Under the pieces are notes generated by a model. That model searched no databases, was not told the DNA's origin, and saw only the letters and a program-made list of their open reading frames with translations. A stretch of DNA of 36,538 nt from a bacterium HR16 (GTDB taxonomy: Bacteria > Armatimonadota > HRBIN16): assembly GCA_002898895.1 (NCBI GenBank), contig BEHS01000005.1, forward strand, positions 1 to 36,538. Direction: 5' to 3'. The stretch's first letter is position 1. The number at the start of each line of letters is the position of its first letter. Position numbers and translations under genes: made by a program. This document shows positions 1-7,924 of this stretch, piece after piece.

Positions 1-2
1 TG

Positions 3-525
3 GATGGGGAGGTCAGCTGGTTCATGCCGCCAGAGAGAACCCATCAGCAGGTTTTACGCTTCCTTTCTTACCTGCTGGAGGAGTACCTGCACGACACCGG
101 GTTGGGTGAGTTTCTCTTCGCGCCGTTTGAACTTTTCTTGACACGGAGTAACACTTCCCGCGAGCCTGACCTGGATAGTAGTGCTTCGCGAGAACCTTTC
201 GCGCCTCACGGAGGACCGCGCCACAGGTGCCATCGACGTGGTTGCAGAAGTGATTTCCGAGGACAGTGTACACCGCGATAGCGTCGAGGAGTTTCTGGAA
301 TACGAACGGGAAGGTATCCGGGAATACTGGTTGATCGACCCTCTTCAGGGGCACAAGGGTATCACCATCTTCTCGTTACAGGATGGAAGTTACATCCCTG
401 TGCTCGCCGACGAGGAAGGGTGGTTGAATAGCACGGTGCTACCTCGCTTTCGCTTAAAGCGGGAATGGTTTACTGGCGAGCATCTGCCTGACCCCCGCAC
501 CGCCTGGCAGGAGGTGCGGGGATAA
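3..525 (+). pseudogene. Uma2-family (DUF820) endonuclease-like gene, partial and frameshifted
   Basis: This is the C-terminal part of a Uma2/DUF820 restriction-endonuclease-fold protein. The reading frame enters from the left edge (DGEVSWFMPPERTHQQV), so the start lies outside the window. The frame reads normally to REPDL at about 173, then continues one frame over as IVVLRENLSRLTEDRA, giving the usual family text VVAEVISEDSVHRD and EYWLIDP to the stop at 525. One extra G near 173-174 explains the break. Uma2 proteins carry PD-(D/E)xK-type residues, and the EPDL, AEV and surrounding motifs are still recognisable on both sides of the shift. The gene is either a recent pseudogene or intact with a base error in this sequence. 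It converges on the LolA/TlpA gene. The biological role of Uma2 proteins is poorly known, and many genomes carry large families of them. Confidence 0.8.
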
Positions 526-552
526 AGTATCCGGGGGAAGTGCTCGAAATAG

Positions 553-642
553 ACCTCTTCCCCGTCCCCTCTCCTGCGAGGAGAGGGGAGCCTCGCGTCG
601 AACTCCCCCTTCCCTTGTAGGGAAGGGGGCTGGGGGATAGGT
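553..642. repeat. Double-hairpin intergenic repeat (family A), copy 1
   Basis: A 90-bp spacer element made of two strong hairpins: CCCCTCTCCT / AGGAGAGGGG with a 3-base loop, then CCCCCTTCCCTT paired with AGGGAAGGGGG. It closely matches segments at 21651-21741 (same orientation) and 27722-27812 (inverted). It lies between the convergent ends of the Uma2-like gene and the LolA/TlpA gene, where it could act as a bidirectional transcription stop. Confidence 0.85.
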
Positions 643-678
643 CAAACCCACCTCTCTTCGGTGTCTCCAAGCAGAGTG

Positions 679-1809
679 CTACTGCCCCAGCGCGTGCTGA
701 ACCGCCTCCTCCATCTGCTTCTCGGTGCCCGGTCCGAAGCCGACCTGCACCCACGCTATCTTCCCCTCGCGGTCAATCAGCACGAAGGTGGGGATGCCCT
801 GTACCTTGTAGGCGTTGAGCACCGCGCCCTCTTTGTCCATCAGCACGCGGAAGCTATAGTTGTTGTCCTGCATAAACTTCTTTACCTTGTCCAGCTCCTC
901 TCTGGCATTCACCGCCAGGACCATCAGGTCGCCCGATTTCGCCTTCTCGTGCTGGCTGAGAGCTTGCGTGTGGGGTAGCGAGTTTCGGCACGGTGGGCAC
1001 CACGTTGCCCAGAAGTCGAGGAACACCACCTTGCCTCGCAGACTGCTCAGCGAGACCTCGTTACCCTCCATGTCGGTCAGGGTGAAGTTGGGAGCTTCCT
1101 GCCCCTTGAGCGAGGTGGTATCGTCTCGCTCTGCCTGCTGTTTGGGTTCCTCCTTCTTGGCGTCCGCCGGCGGCTTAAAAGCGAACGCCGTCTTCTGGAC
1201 GGGCGTGTTCAGCTGCAGGGCGGTCACCAGTTCCTCGTAGGTGTCGCCGTCGGACATTTTGTACACCATGCGGTATACCAGCCCGTCTTTCTGTCCCAGG
1301 AAGAGGGTCATGGTACCGCCTTCACCTGTCAGTTCCACCACACGGCACGGCGTTGCCCCTACCTTTTGCGTGCCCTTTGACTGTGCCTTGTTGAAGCTCC
1401 GCTTCACGAAGCCCTCCAGCATCTGCCCGAACTGCGGCTCCATCGCTACAGCGGCGAAGCCCGCAAAGTTCAGATATCCGCCCATCAGCGGCTTGTCTTC
1501 AGGCACGGGTTGCTGTGTGTAGGTCTTGCTCTGAGCGTCGTAGGTCGTGAAAGTGGCGCCATCGCTCGTAAAAGATTGCACCAGTTTGCCGTTCTGCGTC
1601 ACCTGCACGGAAAACTGCTTCGGGCGCAAGAATTGCACAGAAGCCACAAAGGTCTCACCCATCTTGACCTGCACCGTCGCCCGCAGGCTCTGCACCTTGT
1701 CGTACGCCTGTCGAATCTGCTGCAGCACCTGTTGGGGAGTGATATTCTGTGGGAGTGCACCTGTTGCCAGCGTCAGTATGGCGCAGGTAATCAGCAATGC
1801 TCGTTTCAT
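679..1809 (-). CDS. LolA-like domain fused to TlpA/ResA-type thiol-disulfide oxidoreductase, exported
   Basis: A 376-residue envelope protein. Residues 1-21 look like a signal peptide (MKRALLITCAILTLATGALP). Residues about 25-220 resemble the LolA/DUF2092 outer-membrane lipoprotein-carrier fold. After a charged linker (KKEEPKQQAERDD), a TlpA/ResA thioredoxin domain follows, with the redox motif WATWCPPC at about residue 272 and the cis-proline region GIPTFVLID. TlpA-type domains handle disulfides outside the cytoplasm, often in cytochrome maturation. The LolA-like half may bind lipid or a lipoprotein. The ATG at 1809 is preferred over the upstream in-frame extension because AGGAGG lies 9 bases before it and the signal peptide starts there. 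A candidate promoter lies at 1845-1874. The gene is transcribed away from the corrinoid-activator gene. Its exact substrate is unknown. Confidence 0.85.
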   Translation of the reverse strand: MKRALLITCAILTLATGALPQNITPQQVLQQIRQAYDKVQSLRATVQVKMGETFVASVQFLRPKQFSVQVTQNGKLVQSFTSDGATFTTYDAQSKTYTQQPVPEDKPLMGGYLNFAGFAAVAMEPQFGQMLEGFVKRSFNKAQSKGTQKVGATPCRVVELTGEGGTMTLFLGQKDGLVYRMVYKMSDGDTYEELVTALQLNTPVQKTAFAFKPPADAKKEEPKQQAERDDTTSLKGQEAPNFTLTDMEGNEVSLSSLRGKVVFLDFWATWCPPCRNSLPHTQALSQHEKAKSGDLMVLAVNAREELDKVKKFMQDNNYSFRVLMDKEGAVLNAYKVQGIPTFVLIDREGKIAWVQVGFGPGTEKQMEEAVQHALGQ

Positions 1810-1844
1810 CCTCTTCCGCCTCCTCGCGAATGCTCTTTGCGCAA

Positions 1845-1874
1845 AGTATACCAGAAATACACGGTGAGACACAA
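1845..1874 (-). promoter_or_regulatory. Candidate promoter of the LolA/TlpA gene
   Basis: Minus strand: -10 TATACT (1845-1850), 18-bp spacer, -35 TTGTGT (1869-1874). A perfect 12-bp palindrome, CTTTGCGCAAAG (1835-1846), touches the -10 box near the expected start site and could be an operator. Assigned by eye from sigma-70-type consensus. Confidence 0.45.
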
Positions 1875-1969
1875 GCAAATGTCCGGCACCCGATGTCAGC
1901 CTTAGAGGATTCCACCGGTACACTCCGTAACTTTACCACAAAAGGGAGCGCAGAAAGGTACTGTCGCCG

Positions 1970-3847
1970 ATGGCACGAGTATTCATCCTGCCCGATGAGA
2001 TAGCCTTAGACCTGCCGGATGGTACGCCGTTTGTCCGCGCGTTGTGGCAGGCGGGAGTGGCGGTAGAAACGCCGTGTGGTGGATTTGGAGTCTGTGGAAA
2101 ATGTAAGGTGCGGTTCACCGGTGGGGCGGTTCCCGATCCCACCGAAGAGGAGCTGCGCCATGTGTCCGCGTCAGAACTCGCGGAAGGCTGGCGATTAGCC
2201 TGTCGTCATCGGGTGACCGGCGATGCGGAGGTGGTGGTTCCTGCCGAGAGCCGCCCCGCCATCGCCCAGGTGCTGACCACCGCAGTGGAGCGTGCTGTGC
2301 CTTTGGAACCTGCGGTGCGCCGATTACCTCTGCAACTGCCCGCGCCAAGCACTTCAGACGAGCGTTCCGACCTGCGTCGCCTGCTGGATGCGTTGCATGA
2401 ACAGCATGGCGTCAAACTGGAGGCGGAACAGGTTCCGCTGAGCGTCACACGACAACTGCCGCAGGTGGTGCGCGAGGCGGATTTCCACCCATTTGTGGTG
2501 CTGTTCCACGACCCCGACCACCCCGCCGAAACGCGCCTGCTGGCGGTGCAGTCCGATGATGCCACCCCCCTGCTGGGCATCGCCTTTGACATCGGCACCA
2601 CCACGCTGGTGGGATACCTGATTGACCTGCAAAACGGCAAGGAGATGGCGTACGCCGCGCGCCTGAACCCGCAGGTACAGTACGGCGACGACGTGGTGTC
2701 TCGCCTCACCTTTGTGTACCATGACCCAACGGGTTTGAAACTGTTACAACATGCGGTGGTGCGCGGTCTGAACGAGATTATCGCCGAGGCGTGCCAGTCC
2801 GCAGGGGTAGACCCCCAGCACATCTTTGAGGTAGTAGCGGTGGGCAACACCACGATGCTGCACTTTCTGCTGGGGGTGAACACCAACTCTATCGCCGTTG
2901 CACCGTATGTGCCGGTGTTCACCGACCTGCTGAGCGTGGAGGCGCGTCAAATCGGCTTGCGTGTGAACCCTTCCGCGGTGCTCACCACCCTGCCCTGCGT
3001 GGCGGGCTATGTCGGGGCGGATACGGTGGCGGTGACGCTGACCCACCTGCACGACCCCGACGACGAAACGGTGCTTGCGTTGGACATCGGCACGAACGGC
3101 GAAGTGGTATTAAGGCACCGGGGCAAATACTACTGCACCTCCGCTGCGGCGGGACCGGCGTTCGAGGGAGGTCGCATCTACCAGGGCATTCGCGCCGAGG
3201 TGGGGGCGGTTGCCCAGATCAGCGTGGAGAGCAACGGTGAGAACCATTGGCTACACATCACCACCATCGGCGGAGGGTTGCCCAAAGGCATCTGCGGTTC
3301 AGGATTGATAGATGCCGCCGCGTGCCTGCTGGACATCGGCGCGGTAAACGAGGCGGGGCGCATGAATAACAACGGCGACGGCAAATGGTGGGAATCGCAC
3401 CTCACCACGCTGTGCGAGCAGAAAGCGTTCCAGCTGGTCGCGCCGGAGGCGTCGGGCATCCCCGAAGGCATCGTGCTCACCCAGAAGGACGTGCGCGAGC
3501 TGCAGCTGGCGAAAGGCTCCATCCGTGCGGTCACGGAGGTGCTATTGCAGGAGGCGGGCATTCGCTGGGCGGACGTGCACCGCGTGCTGGTAGCGGGGGC
3601 GTTCGGTATGTATGTGAATCTGCGCTCTGCACAGCGCATCGGTCTGCTGCCGCCCGTACCGCTGGAGCGCATCGAGCCGGTAGGCAACGCCGCAGGCGCG
3701 GGCGCAAAAATCGCCCTGCGTTCGGTACGCGAGCGCAAGCGCGCCGAGTGGCTGGCGCAGCAGATGAAACATGTGGTGATGACCGGCAACCCGCAGTACC
3801 AGGAAGCCTACATGGACCACCTCGGTTTCGTGGAGACGCTGGATTGA
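1970..3847 (+). CDS. [2Fe-2S]/ASKHA (DUF4445) protein, RamA/RACo-like corrinoid-protein reductive activator
   Basis: A 625-residue protein with an N-terminal plant-type ferredoxin domain. Its cysteines are C36, C42 and C45 (PCGGFGVCGKCKV) and C78 (ACRHR). A long C-terminal DUF4445/ASKHA ATPase region follows, with FDIGTTTLVGYLIDL, ALDIGTNGEVVL, CGSGLIDAAA and LVAGAFGMYVN. In this family (RACo, RamA) electrons pass through the Fe-S cluster to reduce inactive Co(II) corrinoid proteins at the cost of ATP. The cluster ligands and nucleotide-binding motifs look intact, and the length fits the family. It lies 10 bp upstream of a uroporphyrinogen-decarboxylase-family gene, a family that includes corrinoid methyltransferases, so the two probably form an operon. 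No corrinoid-binding protein is in the window. The target is inferred to be a cobalamin-dependent methyltransferase encoded elsewhere. Confidence 0.85.
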   Translation: MARVFILPDEIALDLPDGTPFVRALWQAGVAVETPCGGFGVCGKCKVRFTGGAVPDPTEEELRHVSASELAEGWRLACRHRVTGDAEVVVPAESRPAIAQVLTTAVERAVPLEPAVRRLPLQLPAPSTSDERSDLRRLLDALHEQHGVKLEAEQVPLSVTRQLPQVVREADFHPFVVLFHDPDHPAETRLLAVQSDDATPLLGIAFDIGTTTLVGYLIDLQNGKEMAYAARLNPQVQYGDDVVSRLTFVYHDPTGLKLLQHAVVRGLNEIIAEACQSAGVDPQHIFEVVAVGNTTMLHFLLGVNTNSIAVAPYVPVFTDLLSVEARQIGLRVNPSAVLTTLPCVAGYVGADTVAVTLTHLHDPDDETVLALDIGTNGEVVLRHRGKYYCTSAAAGPAFEGGRIYQGIRAEVGAVAQISVESNGENHWLHITTIGGGLPKGICGSGLIDAAACLLDIGAVNEAGRMNNNGDGKWWESHLTTLCEQKAFQLVAPEASGIPEGIVLTQKDVRELQLAKGSIRAVTEVLLQEAGIRWADVHRVLVAGAFGMYVNLRSAQRIGLLPPVPLERIEPVGNAAGAGAKIALRSVRERKRAEWLAQQMKHVVMTGNPQYQEAYMDHLGFVETLD

Positions 3848-3857
3848 GGCAAGCACC

Positions 3858-4856
3858 ATGATACCACGTGAGCGCATACTGACCGCTCTGAACTTTCAAG
3901 AGCCCGACCGCGTGCCGATTTATGTGTGGATATTCGGTCAGCCCGGCGTGATCGACGACATTCTGGCGAGGTACGGCACGTTTGAAGCCTTCTGTGACGC
4001 GCTGGATGTGGACATGACACAGGCCTTCCCCGCCAGGGGTTTTCTGAAGCAGGGCGCGCCGCCCAATAGCCCCGATTCTGAGTACGAACCCGCCTACGGC
4101 TGGGTGTACACGTTGGACGCGGCGTTAGAAGCGGAGTTCACCGACCCCGATGACCCCGAAATCTACACCACCATCCGCGCCGAGATCGAACACCACAAAG
4201 GGCGACGCGGGCGGGCGGTGTTCGTGCAGACGCCGGGCGTGTTCGAAGCGGCAAACGGCGTTATCGGTCAGGAGCAGAACCTGATAGAGCTGGCGTTGCG
4301 CCCCGAGCTATGCAGGCAGCTGTATGAGCGCATCGCACGGTGGTCTGCCCGCTACGCCGAGAACTGCCTGGAGCTGGGCGCGGATGTAATCCACATCTCC
4401 GACGACTGGGGCATGAACAACGCGCTGATGTTCCGTCCGCAAACGTGGTGGGAGGTCATCTATCCCGCCGAGAAGATAATCTGCGATGCGGTGCGCCGCA
4501 GGGGCGGTCTGCTCTCCCTGCACAGCGACGGCTATATCACGCCGGTGCTGGACGGCGTGGCTGAACTCGGTTTCCGCGTGGTGCACCCCGTGCAGGAATC
4601 GGCGGGCATGGATCCGGTTCAGGTAAAGCGCGACTATTTCGGCAGGCTGGGCATCTACGGCGGTCTGGACGTGCGCACCATGCTGGGGCGGGGCTTGCCT
4701 CGCGAGCAGCTGGCAGAACAAATCCGGCGGGTGATGAACGCGCTGAAACCCGGCGGCGGTTACATCTTCTGCACCTCACACATGGTGCAACCCGGCACTC
4801 CGCTGGATGAGGTGGAGTTCGCCTATCAGGTAGCGCATGAGGTGGCGAGGTATTGA
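3858..4856 (+). CDS. Uroporphyrinogen decarboxylase (URO-D) family protein, methyltransferase-like
   Basis: A 332-residue TIM-barrel protein of the HemE/MtaA/CmuA superfamily. It begins with the typical MIPRERILTALNFQEPDRVP. Later it shows DVIHISDDWG, LLSLHSDGYITPVLD, GGLDVRTML and the C-terminal GGGYIFCTSH with QPGTP. True HemE has a different substrate-binding N-terminus, and no heme genes are nearby. MtaA/CmuA methyltransferases use an HxC zinc motif; here the same place reads H-S-D, so zinc binding, if any, must differ. A role in methyl transfer to or from a corrinoid protein is inferred only from the adjacent corrinoid activator. An uncharacterised URO-D subfamily is equally possible. 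The start follows the upstream stop by 10 bp. Confidence 0.8.
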   Translation: MIPRERILTALNFQEPDRVPIYVWIFGQPGVIDDILARYGTFEAFCDALDVDMTQAFPARGFLKQGAPPNSPDSEYEPAYGWVYTLDAALEAEFTDPDDPEIYTTIRAEIEHHKGRRGRAVFVQTPGVFEAANGVIGQEQNLIELALRPELCRQLYERIARWSARYAENCLELGADVIHISDDWGMNNALMFRPQTWWEVIYPAEKIICDAVRRRGGLLSLHSDGYITPVLDGVAELGFRVVHPVQESAGMDPVQVKRDYFGRLGIYGGLDVRTMLGRGLPREQLAEQIRRVMNALKPGGGYIFCTSHMVQPGTPLDEVEFAYQVAHEVARY

Positions 4857-4952
4857 GGCGCAGGTAATGCGTAGCAACGTGTCTCCCCTGCAAAAACACC
4901 CTGCTTTACCCGATAATTCTCACAGGTGAGACAGCGCAGTGGGAGGCATCAG

Positions 4953-5909
4953 GTGACTGTTGTACAGGATCAGGCGTTAGGGTTGCGAAGGCTTATCTCT
5001 CAACGACCGGCGGACGGCGTGCTGGGCATCACGCCCGGCTTGCGTATGGGCACGTGGGTGATTACCGTTGTCAGCGGCACGCCGGAGTCGGGCAAGACTA
5101 CCATCGCCACCAACCTCTCCGCCCTGCTGGGGCAAACGGGGCGCCACGTGGTGTTGCTGGACGGCAACGTGGGCGCACTCACCTGTAGCCGTCTGCTGGG
5201 CACGGAGCCTCGCTATTCCCTTGAAGACCTGTTTGCCGACCGGCGCGACCTTGCGGAGATTCTGGCTTCCGGCGCGGCGGGTATCCGCGTGTTGCCGGGT
5301 GGGGCGCGTATCCTTGCCCTCAAACGGCTTTCCGCTCGAGGCCAGCGAGACGTGATGGAACGCCTGCGCAGTCTCGAAACGCTGGCGGACGTGGTTATCA
5401 TCGACACCGGTAACGCCGAGTCCACCGATACCCTTGCCTACGCACTTTCTTCTGACATCGTGCTGGCGATAGCCCTCCCGCAACGGGAGAGCCTGCTGCA
5501 CACGTATAGTCTGGTGAAGCGGTTGCTTCTGCAACGTGCCGACCTGCAGGTCGGCTGGGTGATGAACCGGTGCAGCTCGCCGGCGCAGGCGCAGAAGATT
5601 GGCAAACAGGTGGAGCGATTGCTTTCCGGGCAGTTTTGGGGCAGGGTGAGGCTATTAGGTTGTGTGGTGGAGGATAACAGCGTGAGCGCAGCAGCGGAGC
5701 AGAACGCCTGTTTCTGGCTTTCCTGTCCCGAGGGTCCGGCGGCAAAAGGGTTGTCTGCACTGGCAGCAGAGCTCCGAACCCAAATCCTGGCGCATCCGGG
5801 GGCGGGCAGGGGGCTTCATGCGTTCCTGGCGCGGCTTGCCGACCACCTGCGCCCACCCGCTCTGCTGCCCATACCGAAAGAGGAGGAACAACAATGGCTC
5901 GTAGCCTGA
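4953..5909 (+). CDS. FlhG/MinD-like SIMIBI P-loop ATPase with divergent nucleotide motifs
   Basis: A 318-residue ParA/MinD-superfamily protein. The GTG at 4953 is favoured because GGGAGG lies 6 bases upstream; an in-frame GTG at 4926 has no such site. Residues 6-14 read DQALGLRRL, matching the DQAxxLR activation helix with which FlhG stimulates the flagellar GTPase FlhF. The P-loop is GTPESGKTT (42-50). It keeps the GKT core but lacks the signature lysine of the MinD-type KGGxGKT. The DxD seen after LL in MinD/FlhG is D-G-N here (VVLLDGNVG). A DVVIIDTGN segment follows where Walker B is expected. The end overlaps glgA by 16 bp. A FliA-type sigma factor lies downstream, echoing the flhF-flhG-fliA order of flagellar operons, but no flagellar structural genes are visible. 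Function beyond the ATPase fold is unknown. Confidence 0.75.
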   Translation: MTVVQDQALGLRRLISQRPADGVLGITPGLRMGTWVITVVSGTPESGKTTIATNLSALLGQTGRHVVLLDGNVGALTCSRLLGTEPRYSLEDLFADRRDLAEILASGAAGIRVLPGGARILALKRLSARGQRDVMERLRSLETLADVVIIDTGNAESTDTLAYALSSDIVLAIALPQRESLLHTYSLVKRLLLQRADLQVGWVMNRCSSPAQAQKIGKQVERLLSGQFWGRVRLLGCVVEDNSVSAAAEQNACFWLSCPEGPAAKGLSALAAELRTQILAHPGAGRGLHAFLARLADHLRPPALLPIPKEEEQQWLVA

Positions 5910-7381
5910 AGGTACTGATTGTTTCCGCAGAGGTTGCACCGCTGGCGAAAGTCGGCGGACTGGCAGACGTGGCTGGCGCGTTACCCAAAGCGCTGCGTGC
6001 GCTGGGACACGATGTGCGTATAGCCATGCCCTGCTATCGAATGGTTGAGAAGAACCCCGAATATCCGGTGCGCACGGTGATTAAAAGCCTCCCCGTCCCG
6101 ATTAACCCCATGATCACCGAAGAGGCGATTATCCGACGCACCACACTGAACGGCGGCGTGCCCGTCTATCTGGTGGGACACAAACACTACTTCACCGAAG
6201 CCACCGAATCGAAGAAGATATACGCGCTGGAGCCGGAACCCTATGTCTTCTTCGACCGCACCATCCCGCTGATGCTGCAAGAGCTGGACTGGATGCCCGA
6301 CATCATCCACGCGAACGACTGGCATACAGGGTTCGTACCGGTGTACATCCGGGTGCTCCATGCGCATCAGCCGGAGTGGCAGCAGGTGGGACTGGTTTTC
6401 ACCATCCACAACCTGGCGTATCAGGGCGAGTTTGGGTACGAGCTGTTGTGGAAAGCGGGCTTGCCAGAGTGGTTGTTCCATTACGAGCGGCTGGAGTTCT
6501 ACGGGCGGGTGAATTTCCTGAAGGGCGGTATCGTCTACTCCGACATGGTGAACACGGTCAGCAAGACCTACGCGAAGGAGATTCAGACGCCCGAGTACGG
6601 CTGCCGGATGGAGGGATTACTGCAGTACATCGCATCTCAGGGCAGGCTGGAGGGTATCGTCAACGGCATCGACTACGAAGAGTACAACCCCGCTACCGAC
6701 CCGCGCATTCCCGCGCACTACAGCGCGGACGACCCCTCGGGCAAAGCGGAGTGTAAGGCGGCTCTGCAAAAGGAGTGCGGTTTCACGCCCGACCCAAACG
6801 CTCCGGTGCTGGGCATGATTACCCGTCTGGCAGACCAGAAGGGACTGGACCTGATTGCGCCTATCGCCAAGCAGATATTGAAACTGGGCTTTCAGTTCGT
6901 GGTGCTGGGTACCGGCGATCCGCGCTATGAAGAGCTCTTCACGCAGCTGGCGAAGGAACATCCCGACCAGATGCGTGCGTTCATCGGCTTTGACCCCGAC
7001 CTCGCTCAGCGTATCTATGCGGGCAGTGATATGTTCCTGATGCCCTCGCGCTTCGAACCGTGTGGACTGGGGCAGCTGATGGCGTTGCGCTACGGAACCA
7101 TCCCTATCGTGCGCAAGACGGGTGGTCTGGCAGATACCATCGCCGATTTTTCGCCGCGTACTGGCAAGGGCAACGGCTTCGTGTTCGAGCAGTACGATTC
7201 GTCGGAACTGCTGAAGGCGATAAAGCGTGCGCTGAAGACGTACCGGCAGCCGGAGATGTGGCGCAAGCTGGTGGACACTGCCCTGCGCTCGGACTTCTCG
7301 TGGAGCCGCGCGGCAGGCGAATATGCCGGGCTGTACCTGCGCGCGCTGGAGCAGCGCAAAGCCAGCCTGGAAGCGGCGTAG
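5894..7381 (+). CDS. glgA: Glycogen synthase (ADP-glucose type, GT5)
   Basis: A 495-residue glycosyltransferase family 5 enzyme that transfers glucose from ADP-glucose to growing alpha-1,4-glucan. The sugar-nucleotide-binding motif KVGGLADVAGALPKAL is near the N-terminus (K19). The C-terminal GT-B half has EPCGLGQLMALRYGTIP and VRKTGGLADT. Length is typical and no residue is obviously missing. The start ATG has AGGAGG about 8 bases upstream and lies within the last codons of the FlhG-like gene, suggesting translational coupling. Other glg genes are not in the window. Confidence 0.95.
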   Translation: MARSLKVLIVSAEVAPLAKVGGLADVAGALPKALRALGHDVRIAMPCYRMVEKNPEYPVRTVIKSLPVPINPMITEEAIIRRTTLNGGVPVYLVGHKHYFTEATESKKIYALEPEPYVFFDRTIPLMLQELDWMPDIIHANDWHTGFVPVYIRVLHAHQPEWQQVGLVFTIHNLAYQGEFGYELLWKAGLPEWLFHYERLEFYGRVNFLKGGIVYSDMVNTVSKTYAKEIQTPEYGCRMEGLLQYIASQGRLEGIVNGIDYEEYNPATDPRIPAHYSADDPSGKAECKAALQKECGFTPDPNAPVLGMITRLADQKGLDLIAPIAKQILKLGFQFVVLGTGDPRYEELFTQLAKEHPDQMRAFIGFDPDLAQRIYAGSDMFLMPSRFEPCGLGQLMALRYGTIPIVRKTGGLADTIADFSPRTGKGNGFVFEQYDSSELLKAIKRALKTYRQPEMWRKLVDTALRSDFSWSRAAGEYAGLYLRALEQRKASLEAA

Positions 7382-7590
7382 GGTATAAGAGCACAGGGAT
7401 AAACGCGGGCGGGACGGATTGGCACAGATACTATCCGTGTATATCCGTTGCATCTGTGTTAATCTGTGTGCTATTTTCCGAAGGACACGGATAAACACGG
7501 ATAAGACGGATTGACGCGGATGATGCAACCGTGTCCGTCCGTGTGCTATTTTTCCGAAGAACGCAGCAACTGGCAATCGCGCTGTCGCTG
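7382..7590. repeat. Spacer with imperfect 'acggataa/acggatt' repeats
   Basis: The stretch after glgA is built from degenerate repeats. GTGTGCTATTTTCCGAAG (7466-7483) recurs with one extra T at 7541-7559. Between and around them lie several copies of ACGGATAA/ACGGATT-type words and their inverse (ATCTGTGTTAATCTGTGT). No coding signal is convincing here; an in-frame upstream extension of the next small gene runs through it. It looks like dispersed non-coding repeat material. Confidence 0.6.
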
Positions 7591-7599
7591 TGTTATACT
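7571..7599 (+). promoter_or_regulatory. Candidate promoter before the small membrane protein and sigma factor
   Basis: -10 TATACT (7594-7599) with a weak -35 TGGCAA (7571-7576) at 17-bp spacing. It lies just after the repeat spacer and 22 bp before the start codon at 7622. Judged by eye; the -35 matches consensus at only three positions. Confidence 0.4.
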
Positions 7600-7621
7600 A
7601 ACTAACGTGGCGGAGTTCGGC

Positions 7622-7882
7622 ATGAGCGCAAGTCGGCTAACGTGGTTTGTAGCTCTTTGGGGCGCATTGTGGACGTGGTTACTGGCGAGCTGGAGTGGTG
7701 TATCGCTATCGACAAGCATCCTGCGTGCCGTGACCGTGTTCGTTATGCTTACAGCGGTCATGATAGTGTTTCAGGTCGTACTGGACGCCTCCAAAGGTAC
7801 GCGAAAACCTGTCGAAAACCGACCTGCCTCGGATGAACCACCCGCCCCGGATGAGCCGCAAGAAGAGCGCGAAGCGGCGTAA
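7622..7882 (+). CDS. Small two-helix membrane protein of unknown function
   Basis: An 86-residue protein. Residues about 5-25 (LTWFVALWGALWTWLLASW) and 30-53 (SILRAVTVFVMLTAVMIVFQ) are hydrophobic helices, followed by an acidic, proline-rich cytoplasmic-looking tail (DEPPAPDEPQEEREAA). The ATG at 7622 follows GGAG by 6 bases; the longer open frame upstream reads through repeat DNA and is not credible. It ends just before the sigma-factor gene and probably shares its transcript. It might act with that sigma factor, but only position suggests it. I do not recognise a family. Confidence 0.65.
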   Translation: MSASRLTWFVALWGALWTWLLASWSGVSLSTSILRAVTVFVMLTAVMIVFQVVLDASKGTRKPVENRPASDEPPAPDEPQEEREAA

Positions 7883-7924
7883 CAGCGCGTTGTGCAACAC
7901 ATCTCGGAGGAGAACTGGCAGGTC

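Noticed and set aside
3858-4856. Classical heme-pathway uroporphyrinogen decarboxylase (hemE)
   Set aside because: The N-terminus and active-site segments do not fit HemE, and the neighbour is a corrinoid activator rather than heme genes.
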